Positions 1 through 10,291 of a stretch of 64,000 nucleotides of DNA are shown piece by piece (the stretch's first letter is position 1; every line of letters begins with the position of its first letter). The translations under genes were made by a program, and so were the position numbers. This DNA comes from Microbacterium aoyamense. Its GTDB lineage: Bacteria; Actinomycetota; Actinomycetes; Actinomycetales; Microbacteriaceae. The stretch is from positions 248,001-312,000 of the forward strand of contig NZ_JAKNUT010000003.1 of NCBI RefSeq assembly GCF_023155855.1, read 5' to 3'. The notes under the pieces were generated by a model. That model did not search any database. It had not been told where the DNA came from and saw only the letters and a list, made by a program, of their open reading frames with translations.

Positions 1-3000
1 GACAGGATGCCTCGGTCATCCGCTACGACATCGCCGGGGCGGTCGTGCGCGCGCGGGACGCCCTGACGGCCGAAGGTCTCGCCACCCCCGTCATCACGGC
101 GGCGGGCGGTGCGTGGGCGGTCGTGGACGCCGACGACGGCGACGTGTGGCTCGAGGGCGCGGACGCACCGGCCGCGACCCCCACGACAGGTCCCGTCGTC
201 GTCGGGGATGCCGACTCATCCGGCGACGCGATCTACCTCGCCGACGAGAGTTCGGTCGTGAAAGTCCCCGTCGACGGCTCGACGATCACCTCGCCCTTCG
301 GGCTCGACAGCGTCCTGGGCACGCCCGCACGCCCGCTCATCCATGACGGCCTCGTCTACGCGGCATGGCTCGGCCAGGGTGACGCGGGCGGCACGTTCTG
401 GCCCGGTGAAGGGATCGGGCAGACACTCGACTACGACGGCGGCACACTGGCGGGCCAGCGCCGACCGATGTTCGTCGAGAACGGCGAGTCGATCGTGCTC
501 AACGAGACCCGGTCGGGGTGGGTCTGGACGATTCCGGACGGAGACATCGTCGCGTCGAGCCAGGACTGGACGCTCGACGACAACATCGCGCCGGCGGTCG
601 AGACCAGCGACGAGCAGCTTTCCGTCATGCTCGATCCGAAGCCTCCCGTCGCCGAACCGGATGCCTTCGGCGTTCGGGCGGGCAGTCTCGCATCCCTCCC
701 CGTCCTGATGAACGACCATGATCCGAACGAGGACGTCCTGACGATCGACCCCGCATCGGTGACGGGCCTCGATCCGGGCTTCGGCACCGTGTCGATCACC
801 GACTCGGGCCAGCGACTCGCGGTCCGCCTCGCGCCGGGCGCGAGCGGCACGGCGACGTTCTCGTACGCGGTGACCGATGGCACGAGCGAAGGCGGTCTCG
901 TCTCGCCGCCCGCGACGGTCACGCTCACGGTGGTTCCCGAGGCGGACAACGCCGCACCGGAGTGGTGCGGTGTTGCGGGCTGCCTCCTCGACTGGCCCGA
1001 GCCCGAGGTCTCCCGCGATGGCACCGTGACGATCCCCGTCCTCCAGGGATGGGTCGACCCCGACGGGGATCCCCTCCTGCTCCTGTCGGCCGAGATCGTC
1101 TCGGGCGGCGGGAGCGCCGTGGCCACGCCGGCCGGCGACGTCGTCTACCAGCACAGCGACGACGGCCGGACCGAAGACCTCACGGTCGAGATCGCTGTCA
1201 CGGTCGCCGACACGCGCGGAGGCGAGACCCAGAAGCAGTTGAACGTCCGGGTGTCGTCTCAGCCCGAGTTGAGCGTCGAGTCCTTCGCGGTGACCGAGGA
1301 ACTCGGCTCCGGTACGACGATCGACGTCGCCCCGCACGTGACCGGCACGACGGGAGTGCTCTCACTCGAGTCCGTGCGCGTGCTCGACGACGCCCCGGCG
1401 TCGGCGACGATCGTGGGCGGCACCACGGGCTTCGACTTCTCGCCGCGCAGTGCCGGCACCTACCGGGTCGATTTCACCCTGACCGACGGCACGGACGACG
1501 CGAGTGGCACGGTGCGCATCACGGTGCTCCCCGACGGCGCCGTGCCACCGCTCACGACGGCTCCCGTCGTGGCGTTCGTCCGTCCGCAGGAGGACGCGAC
1601 GGTCGACGTGTTCACCGCCGTGTCCAACCCGACCAACCGCGTCCTGCTGCTGAGCGATCTGGTGCCGATCGCCGATCCCGGCGCGACGATGTCGGTGGAT
1701 GCCGTGGGCCAGAACTACCTGCGTGTCTCGGGAACGACCGCCACAGGTGCGCCGGGGCGCCTGGGTACCGTGCGATACACGGTCAGCGACGGCACCGAGG
1801 ACGAGGGGGCGAGCGTCGAGGGTGAGGCGACCGTCTACCTCCTGCCCGTCGCGCCGGCGCTGGCGCCGATCGCGGTCGATGACACGGTGGCGGTCCGGGC
1901 CGGGGCGCAGGTCGACATCCCCGTGCTCGAGAACGACATCTCGCCGTCGGGCGGGCGGCCGACGCTGGACCCGTCATCCGTGACGTCGACGGGAGACGCG
2001 CTCGCGTTCGGCTCGGGCGACCTCGTGCGATACCTTGCACCCGAGGAGCCGGGCGAATACACCGTCCAGTACTCGGTGTTCACGACCGGTGCGCCGCTGC
2101 TCGCCGACACGGCGCTCGTGCGGATCACCGTGCTCGCCGACGACGCGAACCGCGCACCGCTGCCGGAGACACTCGAGGGGCGTGTGCTCAGCGGGCAGTC
2201 CACGTCGATCGAGTTCGACGGGTTCGGCATGGACCCCGACGGCGACGTCGTGACCCTCGATCGCATCGTGGCGCAGCCCGATCGCGGCTCGGCCGCGATC
2301 GCGGCGGACGGGGCATCCATCGTCTACACGAGCGTCCCAGGCGACAAGGGACCCGTCTCGTTCACCTACCGCGTCGTCGACGAGTTCGGCGAGACCGGCC
2401 AGGGCACGGTGCGGATCGGCATCCTCGACGAGCAATCCAACCCGAGTCCGATCACCTACACCGACTACGTCCAGGTGCAGGCCGGGGCGACCAACACGAT
2501 CCGGGTCAGCCCGGTCTCGAACGACCTCGATCCCGTGGGCGGCACGTTGGAGGTCACCGGGGTGCGTCCGGATGCCCCGCCGGCCCTCGTCGACGGCGAG
2601 CCCAACCCCGAGTACGAACGACTGGCCGATCACCTCGTCGCCATCGACGAGAGCACCGTCGTGATCTCGGCGGGGGAGACGCCGGGCACGCTCGCGTTCC
2701 TCTACGACGTCGAATCGAGCTCCGGCAACACCGCACGAGGACTCATCGTCGTCAAGGTCGTGCGCGAGAGCGTTCCCGATTACCCCGTCGTGGCCGACAC
2801 GATCCTCACGGCGGAGACGCGCGAGGACTTCCCCGAGGGGGTCGACGTGCTCACGGGCAAGGTGACCTGGTCGGGCGGCGACATCGAGGAGCTCACGCTC
2901 GAGCCGTGGTCGACATCGAGCGACGTGACGGCGGACGGCTGGGAGCTCCAGGGTTCGCTGACGGCCCGGACGCGTGTCATCCCGTTCGTCGTGAGCGGGA

Positions 3001-5426
3001 CCGGTGCCACCGGCGAGGTCACGACCTACGCCTTCCTGCGGGTGCCCGGCGACGACGACCTCACGCTCGCCCTCCGGCCCGGCTTCACGCCGCCCTCGGT
3101 GGAGGAGTTGCAGTCGACCACGTTCGACCTCGCCCGTCTCGTCGCCCGGCCGCGGGGCAGCCGCCTCGAGATCGGGCCCGACCTGGTCACGTCGGGCGCG
3201 CGCATCAACGCGACCTGCGCCGTCGAGTCGGGCACGGTCGTGCGCTACGACGCGGGATCGGGCGCGCCGTGGGGCGACACCTGCCGCGTGCCGGTGCGCA
3301 TCGCGGGGCAGGAGGACTGGACCGTGCTCTTCGTGCCGATCACGGTCCGCGCGCTCGACCCGCAGCCCGAGCTGCGGGCGGGCTCGCTCACCGTCGCACC
3401 GGGTGACACCGCGACGTTCGATCTGAAGACGATGACCACGTGGCAGCTGCGTTCGGGGTGGGACGACATCACCTACGACCTGGTCTACGACGGCACGGCG
3501 TTCGATGTCACCCGCGACGGGGCGATCGTGACCGTGACGGGCCGTGACCGGGCCGTGCCCGGCACCGACGAGGTCGCGCTCGTCTCGGTCACGAGCCACG
3601 CCGATGTCGCTCCCGTCCGCCTGATCCTGCGCGTCGGTGCCGCGCCCTCGACGCTCGCCCGTGGTGGGGTGCTGTCGCAGCAGTGCTCGCAGGCCTCGGG
3701 CGCCTCCTGCGTCATCGATGTCGTCGGTGCGTCCGGCGAGGTCAACCCGCTGCCGGGAACTCCGCTCGAACTGATCGCGGTGAGCGACGCGGGGTCATGC
3801 GTGGGCGTGACGTTCCGCGCGTTGACCGCCACGGCCGTCGAGGCCTCATGGACGCCGGACGCGCCGGGCGCGACATGCATCGCGCGGTTCTCGCTCAAGG
3901 ACGCGCAGGGCCGGCGCACGAACGGTGACCGGGACGGCACGCTGAACCTCGATCTCCTCGGGTATCCGAAGGCGCCTGCGACAGTCGCCCAGTCCGGCTT
4001 CGGCGACGAGACGCTCACCTTGCGGGTCGATCCCGGCGATGCGCGGTTGGCGTATCCGGCGCTCACGGAGTTCATCGTGCGCTCCAATGGTGTCGTGGTC
4101 GCCCGCTGCACGGCTGATGGCGCCTGTCCCACGCTCACCGCACCCAACGGCGAGAAGCGCGTCTACGAAGCGTTCGCGGTGAACGCGATCGGCGAGTCCC
4201 GCGCATCCGTGCGCACGACCGCGTGGGCGTACGATCCGCCCGAGCCACCGCGCTCCGTGACGGCCGCGCCCGTCGTGACGTCGGGCGGTGCAGGCGGCGT
4301 GGTCTCGCTCGCGATCGAGGGACTCGACCCCGCCAAGGCCGGGAGCGTCGAGATCACGAGTCCGACCGGCGAGCGGATGCAGGTGGCGTTGCCCCCGGGG
4401 CAGTCGCGCATCGACGTCCCGGCCTACAACGTCGGCAGCAACGCTCCCTCGGTCATCTCGGTCACCCCGTTCTCGCGGTTCGACCCGCCACCGGTCGTGG
4501 GCGGCAGCCCGTCGGGGCCGACGGTGACGGTGACGGCGAACGGAGTCGGAGCGCCACTCGCCCCCGTGCTCAACCTCTCGTCGGTATCGACGGGTGGCGG
4601 ACAATCGACCGTCACAGCGACCGCGTCGGCACAGCTCAATGGAGCGGGTTCTGCGCTGCGGTTCGGAATCGTCCCGCAGGGTCAGCGCTGCACGGTGCGC
4701 GCGAACGGCGAGACCGCGACCTTCCGCGGCCTGCCGGACGGCGAGGAGTACGCGTTCACGATGTGCGTCGAGTCCATCGCGCTCGGCGGGGTGTCGTTCG
4801 GAAGCGCGACGGTCACCCAGACCGTCCGCGCGCAGCAGTCCCTCCAGCCTCCGACGGGGTATACCTTCGCGGTCGATGCGACCCCCGACATCGTCGACGG
4901 ACGAGCGCAGTGGGTCATCCGCGCTGCACCGCGGTCGGATGAGGCGCCCCCCAACCGCAACGTGGCAGAGCTGAGCGGCGTCCCGAGCACCGTGTTCGGC
5001 GTCGACCCCGGCATCCGGGTCCGCTATGTGCATTCCGTGTGGGGCACCGCGACGGAGTGGGCGGCGGTGACACCGGCACCGGGGAGCGCGCCCTACCAGG
5101 TGCAGGCGAACTGGTCGGTCGCGTCGTGCGTGGGCGGGTCGCCGCTGAGCGCCGTGGGGAGTTCGTCGACGGATGCCGCGGGCAACGGGGCATCCATCGT
5201 CTTCGGCAACGCGGGCCTGCGCTACTACGATGCGGCAGGAGCGCTTCTGCCGCACGAAGCCGGCTCGTGGATTGTCCCCGTAGGCGCCACGCGGGTCGAA
5301 GGGATCTCCGTGACGGCGAGCTGGAACCAGCCGTGGGGTCTCTCCGCCGCTTCGAGCGAGTTCGCGGCGATCTGCGACCCCAATAACCCTCCGGCCCCTC
5401 CGGCGATCGAAGAGCCGGCCCCGTGA
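1..5426 (+). CDS. Giant Ig-like / fibronectin type III repeat protein, 5' end outside the window
   Basis: The reading frame is open to the left edge (codons from position 3), so the true start lies outside and about 1,807 residues are visible. The visible part is a chain of beta-sandwich-like repeats. Cadherin/Big-type modules recur with signatures such as VLMNDHDPNED, PVLENDISPSG and DPDGDVVTLDR, each followed by an F-x-Y-x-V-x-D strand. The last third looks like FN3 (YEAFAVNAIGES, AWAYDPPEPP). A few Cys pairs occur late. The C-terminus is Pro/Glu-rich and has no LPxTG motif or terminal membrane anchor. It heads the MoxR-DUF58-TgpA operon and ends 31 nt before moxR. Inference: an extracytoplasmic scaffold or adhesin-like envelope protein assembled with the downstream genes. 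Function unproven. Confidence 0.8.
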   Translation, partial: QDASVIRYDIAGAVVRARDALTAEGLATPVITAAGGAWAVVDADDGDVWLEGADAPAATPTTGPVVVGDADSSGDAIYLADESSVVKVPVDGSTITSPFGLDSVLGTPARPLIHDGLVYAAWLGQGDAGGTFWPGEGIGQTLDYDGGTLAGQRRPMFVENGESIVLNETRSGWVWTIPDGDIVASSQDWTLDDNIAPAVETSDEQLSVMLDPKPPVAEPDAFGVRAGSLASLPVLMNDHDPNEDVLTIDPASVTGLDPGFGTVSITDSGQRLAVRLAPGASGTATFSYAVTDGTSEGGLVSPPATVTLTVVPEADNAAPEWCGVAGCLLDWPEPEVSRDGTVTIPVLQGWVDPDGDPLLLLSAEIVSGGGSAVATPAGDVVYQHSDDGRTEDLTVEIAVTVADTRGGETQKQLNVRVSSQPELSVESFAVTEELGSGTTIDVAPHVTGTTGVLSLESVRVLDDAPASATIVGGTTGFDFSPRSAGTYRVDFTLTDGTDDASGTVRITVLPDGAVPPLTTAPVVAFVRPQEDATVDVFTAVSNPTNRVLLLSDLVPIADPGATMSVDAVGQNYLRVSGTTATGAPGRLGTVRYTVSDGTEDEGASVEGEATVYLLPVAPALAPIAVDDTVAVRAGAQVDIPVLENDISPSGGRPTLDPSSVTSTGDALAFGSGDLVRYLAPEEPGEYTVQYSVFTTGAPLLADTALVRITVLADDANRAPLPETLEGRVLSGQSTSIEFDGFGMDPDGDVVTLDRIVAQPDRGSAAIAADGASIVYTSVPGDKGPVSFTYRVVDEFGETGQGTVRIGILDEQSNPSPITYTDYVQVQAGATNTIRVSPVSNDLDPVGGTLEVTGVRPDAPPALVDGEPNPEYERLADHLVAIDESTVVISAGETPGTLAFLYDVESSSGNTARGLIVVKVVRESVPDYPVVADTILTAETREDFPEGVDVLTGKVTWSGGDIEELTLEPWSTSSDVTADGWELQGSLTARTRVIPFVVSGTGATGEVTTYAFLRVPGDDDLTLALRPGFTPPSVEELQSTTFDLARLVARPRGSRLEIGPDLVTSGARINATCAVESGTVVRYDAGSGAPWGDTCRVPVRIAGQEDWTVLFVPITVRALDPQPELRAGSLTVAPGDTATFDLKTMTTWQLRSGWDDITYDLVYDGTAFDVTRDGAIVTVTGRDRAVPGTDEVALVSVTSHADVAPVRLILRVGAAPSTLARGGVLSQQCSQASGASCVIDVVGASGEVNPLPGTPLELIAVSDAGSCVGVTFRALTATAVEASWTPDAPGATCIARFSLKDAQGRRTNGDRDGTLNLDLLGYPKAPATVAQSGFGDETLTLRVDPGDARLAYPALTEFIVRSNGVVVARCTADGACPTLTAPNGEKRVYEAFAVNAIGESRASVRTTAWAYDPPEPPRSVTAAPVVTSGGAGGVVSLAIEGLDPAKAGSVEITSPTGERMQVALPPGQSRIDVPAYNVGSNAPSVISVTPFSRFDPPPVVGGSPSGPTVTVTANGVGAPLAPVLNLSSVSTGGGQSTVTATASAQLNGAGSALRFGIVPQGQRCTVRANGETATFRGLPDGEEYAFTMCVESIALGGVSFGSATVTQTVRAQQSLQPPTGYTFAVDATPDIVDGRAQWVIRAAPRSDEAPPNRNVAELSGVPSTVFGVDPGIRVRYVHSVWGTATEWAAVTPAPGSAPYQVQANWSVASCVGGSPLSAVGSSSTDAAGNGASIVFGNAGLRYYDAAGALLPHEAGSWIVPVGATRVEGISVTASWNQPWGLSAASSEFAAICDPNNPPAPPAIEEPAP

Positions 5427-5457
5427 CACCCCGACGAGATGACCGAGGATGCCCGCA

Positions 5458-6423
5458 ATGACCATCACGCAAGAGCAGGCCACGTGGTTCGCCCAGACCT
5501 TCGGGCAGCTGGCTGACAACGTCGAGCGCGCCGTCCTGGGCAAGCGGCGTGTCGTCGAGCTCGTGTTGACAGCGATGCTGAGCGACGGTCATGTGCTGCT
5601 CGAGGACGTGCCGGGAACCGGCAAGACGTCGCTCGCGCGCGCTCTCGGACAGTCCGTGCGGGGCACGAACACGCGCATCCAGTTCACGCCCGATCTGCTT
5701 CCCGGTGACATCACGGGCATCAGCGTCTACGACCAGAAGGAGGGCGTCTTCGAGTTCCACGGCGGCCCGATCTTCGCGAACATCGTGCTGGCCGACGAGA
5801 TCAACCGCGCGAGCCCCAAGACGCAGTCGGCACTCCTCGAGGTCATGGAGGAGGGCCATGTCACGATCGACGGCATCTCGCGCTCGGTCGGCGTGCCCTT
5901 CCTGGTGCTCGCGACGCAGAACCCCGTCGAGCAGGCCGGAACCTACCGCCTCCCCGAGGCGCAGCTCGACCGGTTCATGATGCGTATCTCGCTGGGGTAT
6001 CCCGACCATGCGGCGACCGTCCGCATCCTCGACGGAGGGGCCGTCGCGACGGCCGAGCTCGCGCCCATCATCACGCCCGAGGCTCTCGTGGGCATGGCGG
6101 ACCTCGCCGCCCAGGTCTATGTCGACGCCCTCGTCCTCGATTACATCGCACGGATCGTGGATGCGACGCGCTCCGCCGACGAGGTGCGGCTGGGTGTCAG
6201 CATCCGAGGCGCCCTCGCCCTCACACGCGCCGCGCGCACGCGCGCCGCGTCGCAGGCGCGCACCTACGCCACGCCCGACGACGTCAAGTCGCTCGCCGTC
6301 GCAGTGCTCTCGCACCGGCTCATCCTGCACCCCGAGGCGGAGTTCGACGGGATCACGCAGGAAGCCGTCATCGGTCAGGTGCTCCTGGACATCGCGCCAC
6401 CCAGCCGCCGCGAGGCCGTATGA
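5458..6423 (+). CDS. MoxR-family AAA+ ATPase
   Basis: AAA+ chaperone-like ATPase of the MoxR group, about 321 residues, cytoplasmic. Walker A is VPGTGKTS (around residues 52-58) and Walker B is LADEIN (around 112-117), followed by a sensor-1-like LATQNP segment and the EQAGTYRLPEAQLDRF block typical of MoxR. I chose the ATG at 5458 because GAGG at 5445-5448 is spaced 9 nt from it, whereas the in-frame ATG at 5449 directly abuts GAGG. The stop overlaps the DUF58 start (ATGA). MoxR ATPases usually act with DUF58/VWA-like partners in metal insertion, maturation or envelope stress; this fits the next gene. The substrate is unknown. Confidence 0.95.
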   Translation: MTITQEQATWFAQTFGQLADNVERAVLGKRRVVELVLTAMLSDGHVLLEDVPGTGKTSLARALGQSVRGTNTRIQFTPDLLPGDITGISVYDQKEGVFEFHGGPIFANIVLADEINRASPKTQSALLEVMEEGHVTIDGISRSVGVPFLVLATQNPVEQAGTYRLPEAQLDRFMMRISLGYPDHAATVRILDGGAVATAELAPIITPEALVGMADLAAQVYVDALVLDYIARIVDATRSADEVRLGVSIRGALALTRAARTRAASQARTYATPDDVKSLAVAVLSHRLILHPEAEFDGITQEAVIGQVLLDIAPPSRREAV

Positions 6424-7790
6424 GCCTGACCGACACCAGACTCACCCGCACGTCGAGTTCGACCGGAACCGACGGTCGCACCCACGCGACCTCGGTCACC
6501 GCGACGTCGGTGTCGTCGGGGCGCCTCGTCGGCGCTGTCGTCACGGGCGCGAAGGTGTGGCGGTCGATCTCGTCGACGGCGGTCCAGGCTGCGGAATGGG
6601 TCGCGCGCACGGTGCGGCCGGCCGGAGCGCTCGTGCTCGTGGCGGCGACGGCGGGCCTGATCCTCGGCATCGTGTTCGGGTGGGTCGAGTGGATGGTCGC
6701 GGGCTCGATCGCGGTGATCCTCCTCATCGCGAGCGTGCCGTTCCTGTTCGGCGCGCGCTCGTACGACGTGACGCTGTCGCTCGAGCACGGACGCGTCGTG
6801 GCGGGAGACGGGATGACCGGCGAGGTCGTCGTCCGCAACCACGGTCGCGGCACGGCACTGCCCGGCCGCATCGACATCCCGGTCGGCGCGGGGCTGGTCG
6901 AGTTCGGCATTCCCCTGCTGCGGCCGGGGCACACCGTCGCGCAGCCGCTCGAGATCCCCGCATTGCGACGCGGGATCATCACGGTGGGCCCGGCGACGAC
7001 CGTGCGAAGCGATCCGGTCGGGCTGCTGCGCCGCGAACATGCGTTCGACGACGTGCACGAGGTCTACGTGCATCCGCGAACCGTGTCCCTCCCCTCCACC
7101 AGCGCGGGCCTCATCCGCGATCTCGAGGGCAGTCCCACGCGCCGCACCGTGGACGCCGACATGTCGTTCCACGCGATCCGTCCCTACGTGCCCGGTGACG
7201 CGCGGCGCCACATCCACTGGAAGTCGACGGCCAAGACCGGGACGCTCATGGTCCGTCAGTACGAAGAGTCCCGTCGTTCCCGCATGGCCGTCGTGCTCGC
7301 CGTCGCCGAGGACGAGTACCTCGACGAGGACGAGTTCGAGCTCGCCGTCTCGTGCGCGGCGTCGCTCGGTCTGCGAGCGATCCGCGACGCACGCGACGTC
7401 GCGATCGTGACGGGCTCCGAGGTCCCGCGCGTCGTGCGGGGCAGAATCCGCACGATCCGCCACCTTCCGGCGAGCTCCTCGCGACTCCTGCTCGACGGGT
7501 TCAGCGGCGTCGAGATGCTCGAGAACACGATGCCGGTCGTCGAGGTGTGCCGTCTGATCGCCGAGTCCGATGAAGGGCTGTCGATCGCGGTCCTCGTCGT
7601 CGGCTCGGGGCTGCCTCTCGCCCGACTCCAGCAGGCGGCGCTCGCCTTCCCGTCCGAGACGAGGGTCATCGCGGTCGTGTGCGACGAGCGCGCTCATCCG
7701 CGCATGCGCGCGTTCGCCGGGCTCTCCGTCCTGACGGTGGGCACGATCGATGACCTCTCCGGCCTGATGCTGCGCGGAGCGACGGTATGA
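6420..7790 (+). CDS. DUF58 domain-containing membrane protein
   Basis: A 456-residue protein with a hydrophilic N-terminus (about 55 residues), two adjacent hydrophobic helices (about residues 65-110), a beta-rich segment, and the DUF58 signature RPYVPGDARRHIHWKSTAKTG near residue 255. The C-terminal half resembles a von Willebrand A-like fold. The start overlaps the moxR stop by 4 nt and its own stop overlaps the next start by 4 nt, so translation is coupled. MoxR-DUF58-transglutaminase is a widespread bacterial gene set; the DUF58 protein is taken to be the membrane partner of the ATPase. Specific role unknown. Confidence 0.93.
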   Translation: MSLTDTRLTRTSSSTGTDGRTHATSVTATSVSSGRLVGAVVTGAKVWRSISSTAVQAAEWVARTVRPAGALVLVAATAGLILGIVFGWVEWMVAGSIAVILLIASVPFLFGARSYDVTLSLEHGRVVAGDGMTGEVVVRNHGRGTALPGRIDIPVGAGLVEFGIPLLRPGHTVAQPLEIPALRRGIITVGPATTVRSDPVGLLRREHAFDDVHEVYVHPRTVSLPSTSAGLIRDLEGSPTRRTVDADMSFHAIRPYVPGDARRHIHWKSTAKTGTLMVRQYEESRRSRMAVVLAVAEDEYLDEDEFELAVSCAASLGLRAIRDARDVAIVTGSEVPRVVRGRIRTIRHLPASSSRLLLDGFSGVEMLENTMPVVEVCRLIAESDEGLSIAVLVVGSGLPLARLQQAALAFPSETRVIAVVCDERAHPRMRAFAGLSVLTVGTIDDLSGLMLRGATV

Positions 7791-10291
7791 CTGCGGTCGA
7801 CGGGCGTCGCTGGAAGGTCCCCTCGCGAGTCCTCGCGGGATCGCTCTTCGCGCTCGCGATCGTCGTGGTCTCGGCGGTCGCCGCATGGCCGATCTACGCA
7901 TCCTCGTCCTTCCTGCTGCTCATCGTGGTCTCGGCGGTCACCGCATTCGCGATCGCCATCGCAGCGCGGGTGCGGCGGTGGGGCGGGTGGCGGGTGACCG
8001 CCGTGATCGGCACGGCCTTCGTCGTCCTCGGCGTGCCGTTGGCCGTCCCCTCGCGCCTCGGCAGCCCTCTCGAGGTCGCGCGAGGGCTCGGCGAGCTCCT
8101 CCTCGGAGCGGTCCTCGCGTGGAAGGACCTCGTCACGGTCGACCTTCCGGTCGCGTCGTATCGGAATCTCCTGGTCCCCGCGCTCATTGTGTTTCTCATC
8201 GGCACATGCGTCCTGCTGCTGGCCTCGTGGCGCGACGACGGCCGGTCGGTGCTCGCGGCGGCGGTCGCGATCGCCATGGTCTCGTTCGGTCTCTTCTTCG
8301 GGCGCACGGTCACCAGCGCACCCATCTCGATCGGACCGTTGACGCTCCATGCTCCCGTCGAGACCGTCGTCGGCGTCCTCGGCCTGATCACGACCCTGCT
8401 GTGGCTGTCGTGGCGCACCCACGACGCGAGGCGCCGCGCCCTGCAGCGCGCGGCCGCGTCGAGCGGCGTCCGCATCACGGCGAGGTCGTCCTCGGCGGAC
8501 CGCCGGCGGGCGGCGCTCGGCGGCGGCATGATCGCCGTGGCCGTCGTCGCTGCGGTCATCGTCGTCCCGTTCGCCGCGCAGGGTGCCGATCGCGACGTCC
8601 TGCGTTCGGCCGTCGGCCCCGAGATCGACCTCTCGAGGGCCGTGAGCCCGCTGACCGAGTACCGCTCGCACTTCGAGGAAGGTCAGGTCGACGACATCCT
8701 CTTCTCGGTCGAGTCGACGGGTGTCGCGCCCGATCGCATCCGCCTCGCGACGCTCACCGAGTACGACGGCGAGGTGTTCCGCACCGGATCCTCGAGCGCC
8801 GCATCGGAAGGGCGCTTCGTGCGCGTCCCCTCGAGGCTGGATGCCGGTGAGGGTGAGCCGTTCGAGGCCACCGTCACGATCGACGCGCTGGACGGATTGT
8901 GGATGCCGACGGCAGGTCGACTCGCGGCCGTCGACTTCGGCGGCCCTCGCGGTGCGGCGCTCGCCGACGGCTTCTACTACAACGCGACCACCTCCGCGGG
9001 AGTCCAGACGACAGGCGGCGGCCTCGCGAGCGGCGATGTCCTCCGCCTGGTCGGTGTCGAACCCGTGACGGCGTCGCTCGACGCCATCGAAGCGCCCGGC
9101 GCCACCGCCACCGAGATCGCGGCGCCTCAGAGTCTTCGCACATGGGTCGAGCGCCACAAGACCGGGACCGACGGCGCCGCCCTGGCATCCCTCGTCTCGC
9201 TCCTGCGCGAACGCGGGTACCTCAGCCACGGCCTGCAGTCGGGCCAGACGGCCAGGCCCAAGTGGGCCGAGCCCCTCGGCGCCTACTCTCTGCAGCCGAG
9301 TGCGTCCGGTCACTCCCTCGGGCGCATCGAGGCGCTCTTCGACCGCCTGCTCGAACGTGAGGCAGATCCGCGGGCAGAGGCATCCGGCAACTATGTCGCC
9401 GGAATCGGCGACGACGAGCAGTTCGCCGTCGCCGTCGCGCTCATCGCGCGCGAGCTCGGGTTCCCGTCGCGCGTCGTCGTCGGAACCCGCCTCGTGTCGG
9501 GTGACGTTGATGCCGCGGTCTGCCCCGACGGTGCGTGCAGGGCACAGGACGTCTCCGCGTGGGCGGAGGTGCTCTCGACGGGCGGCGACTGGGTGCCCAT
9601 CGATGCGACCCCGCAGCACGCCGAGCCGCCGAGTCTCGAAGTGATCCAGCAGCGCGACCCCGAGAACGTCACGGACGTGCGACCCGACGCGCCCGAAGAG
9701 ATCCTCCCGCCCGATCCCGTACAGCAGGACGCGGCGGCACCCGAGCCCGGCGACGATCCGAGCGGGGTGGACCTCGCGTGGCTCGGACCGACGTTGCGCG
9801 TCGTGGCGGCGTCGCTGCTCGTCCTGCTCCTGGTGGCAGGGCCCGTGGTGGCGATCGTCATCGCGAAGCACCTGCGACGGCGTGCTCGCCGCACGGCCGG
9901 GACGCCGGCGGAGCGGATCGTGGGCGGCTGGGACGAGTATGTGGATGCCGCGACCGACGCGGGCCGGGAGATCCCGCACGCCGCCACGCGCGCCGAGCTG
10001 GCCGCGGCCTTCGGCACCCCCGAGGGTGAACCGCTCGCCGAACTGGCCGACCGCGCGACCTTCGCAGGGTCGGCGGCCGGCTTCGGCGACGAAGACGCCG
10101 AAGCCTTCTGGAGCCGCGTGGAATCGCAGCGGCGTACCCTGACCAGGGAGCGAGGGTTCTGGCGAGGAGTCCTCACGACCGTATCGTTGAGATCGATAGT
10201 CCGTCCGCTGGCACCCGCATCGGGTTCCCGCACGCTGTTCACCGAGAGGGGGCGGCGCCAGGTTCCGCGACCTGCGCGCCCAACACCATGA
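7787..10291 (+). CDS. TgpA-like multi-pass protein with degenerate transglutaminase-like domain
   Basis: An 834-residue protein. N-terminal transmembrane helices cover roughly residues 10-270, followed by a large extracytoplasmic part with a transglutaminase-like fold (about 490-620), another helix near residues 665-695 and a cytoplasmic tail. The fold is recognisable from GDDEQFAVAVALIARELGFP, SAWAEVL and WVPIDATP. In active family members these carry the Cys-His-Asp triad. Here the Cys position is Asp543 and the His position is Ser590; only Asp606 is kept. The protein is therefore probably not a Cys-dependent transglutaminase or peptidase. It is translationally coupled to both neighbours (ATGA overlaps). 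Confidence 0.9.
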   Translation: MTAVDGRRWKVPSRVLAGSLFALAIVVVSAVAAWPIYASSSFLLLIVVSAVTAFAIAIAARVRRWGGWRVTAVIGTAFVVLGVPLAVPSRLGSPLEVARGLGELLLGAVLAWKDLVTVDLPVASYRNLLVPALIVFLIGTCVLLLASWRDDGRSVLAAAVAIAMVSFGLFFGRTVTSAPISIGPLTLHAPVETVVGVLGLITTLLWLSWRTHDARRRALQRAAASSGVRITARSSSADRRRAALGGGMIAVAVVAAVIVVPFAAQGADRDVLRSAVGPEIDLSRAVSPLTEYRSHFEEGQVDDILFSVESTGVAPDRIRLATLTEYDGEVFRTGSSSAASEGRFVRVPSRLDAGEGEPFEATVTIDALDGLWMPTAGRLAAVDFGGPRGAALADGFYYNATTSAGVQTTGGGLASGDVLRLVGVEPVTASLDAIEAPGATATEIAAPQSLRTWVERHKTGTDGAALASLVSLLRERGYLSHGLQSGQTARPKWAEPLGAYSLQPSASGHSLGRIEALFDRLLEREADPRAEASGNYVAGIGDDEQFAVAVALIARELGFPSRVVVGTRLVSGDVDAAVCPDGACRAQDVSAWAEVLSTGGDWVPIDATPQHAEPPSLEVIQQRDPENVTDVRPDAPEEILPPDPVQQDAAAPEPGDDPSGVDLAWLGPTLRVVAASLLVLLLVAGPVVAIVIAKHLRRRARRTAGTPAERIVGGWDEYVDAATDAGREIPHAATRAELAAAFGTPEGEPLAELADRATFAGSAAGFGDEDAEAFWSRVESQRRTLTRERGFWRGVLTTVSLRSIVRPLAPASGSRTLFTERGRRQVPRPARPTP

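Noticed and set aside
216..5543. Very long minus-strand open frames antisense to the Ig-like protein
   Set aside because: They mirror the codon bias of the plus-strand gene, are Arg/Asp-rich without domain motifs, and lack ribosome sites; the plus-strand frame has clear repeat modules.
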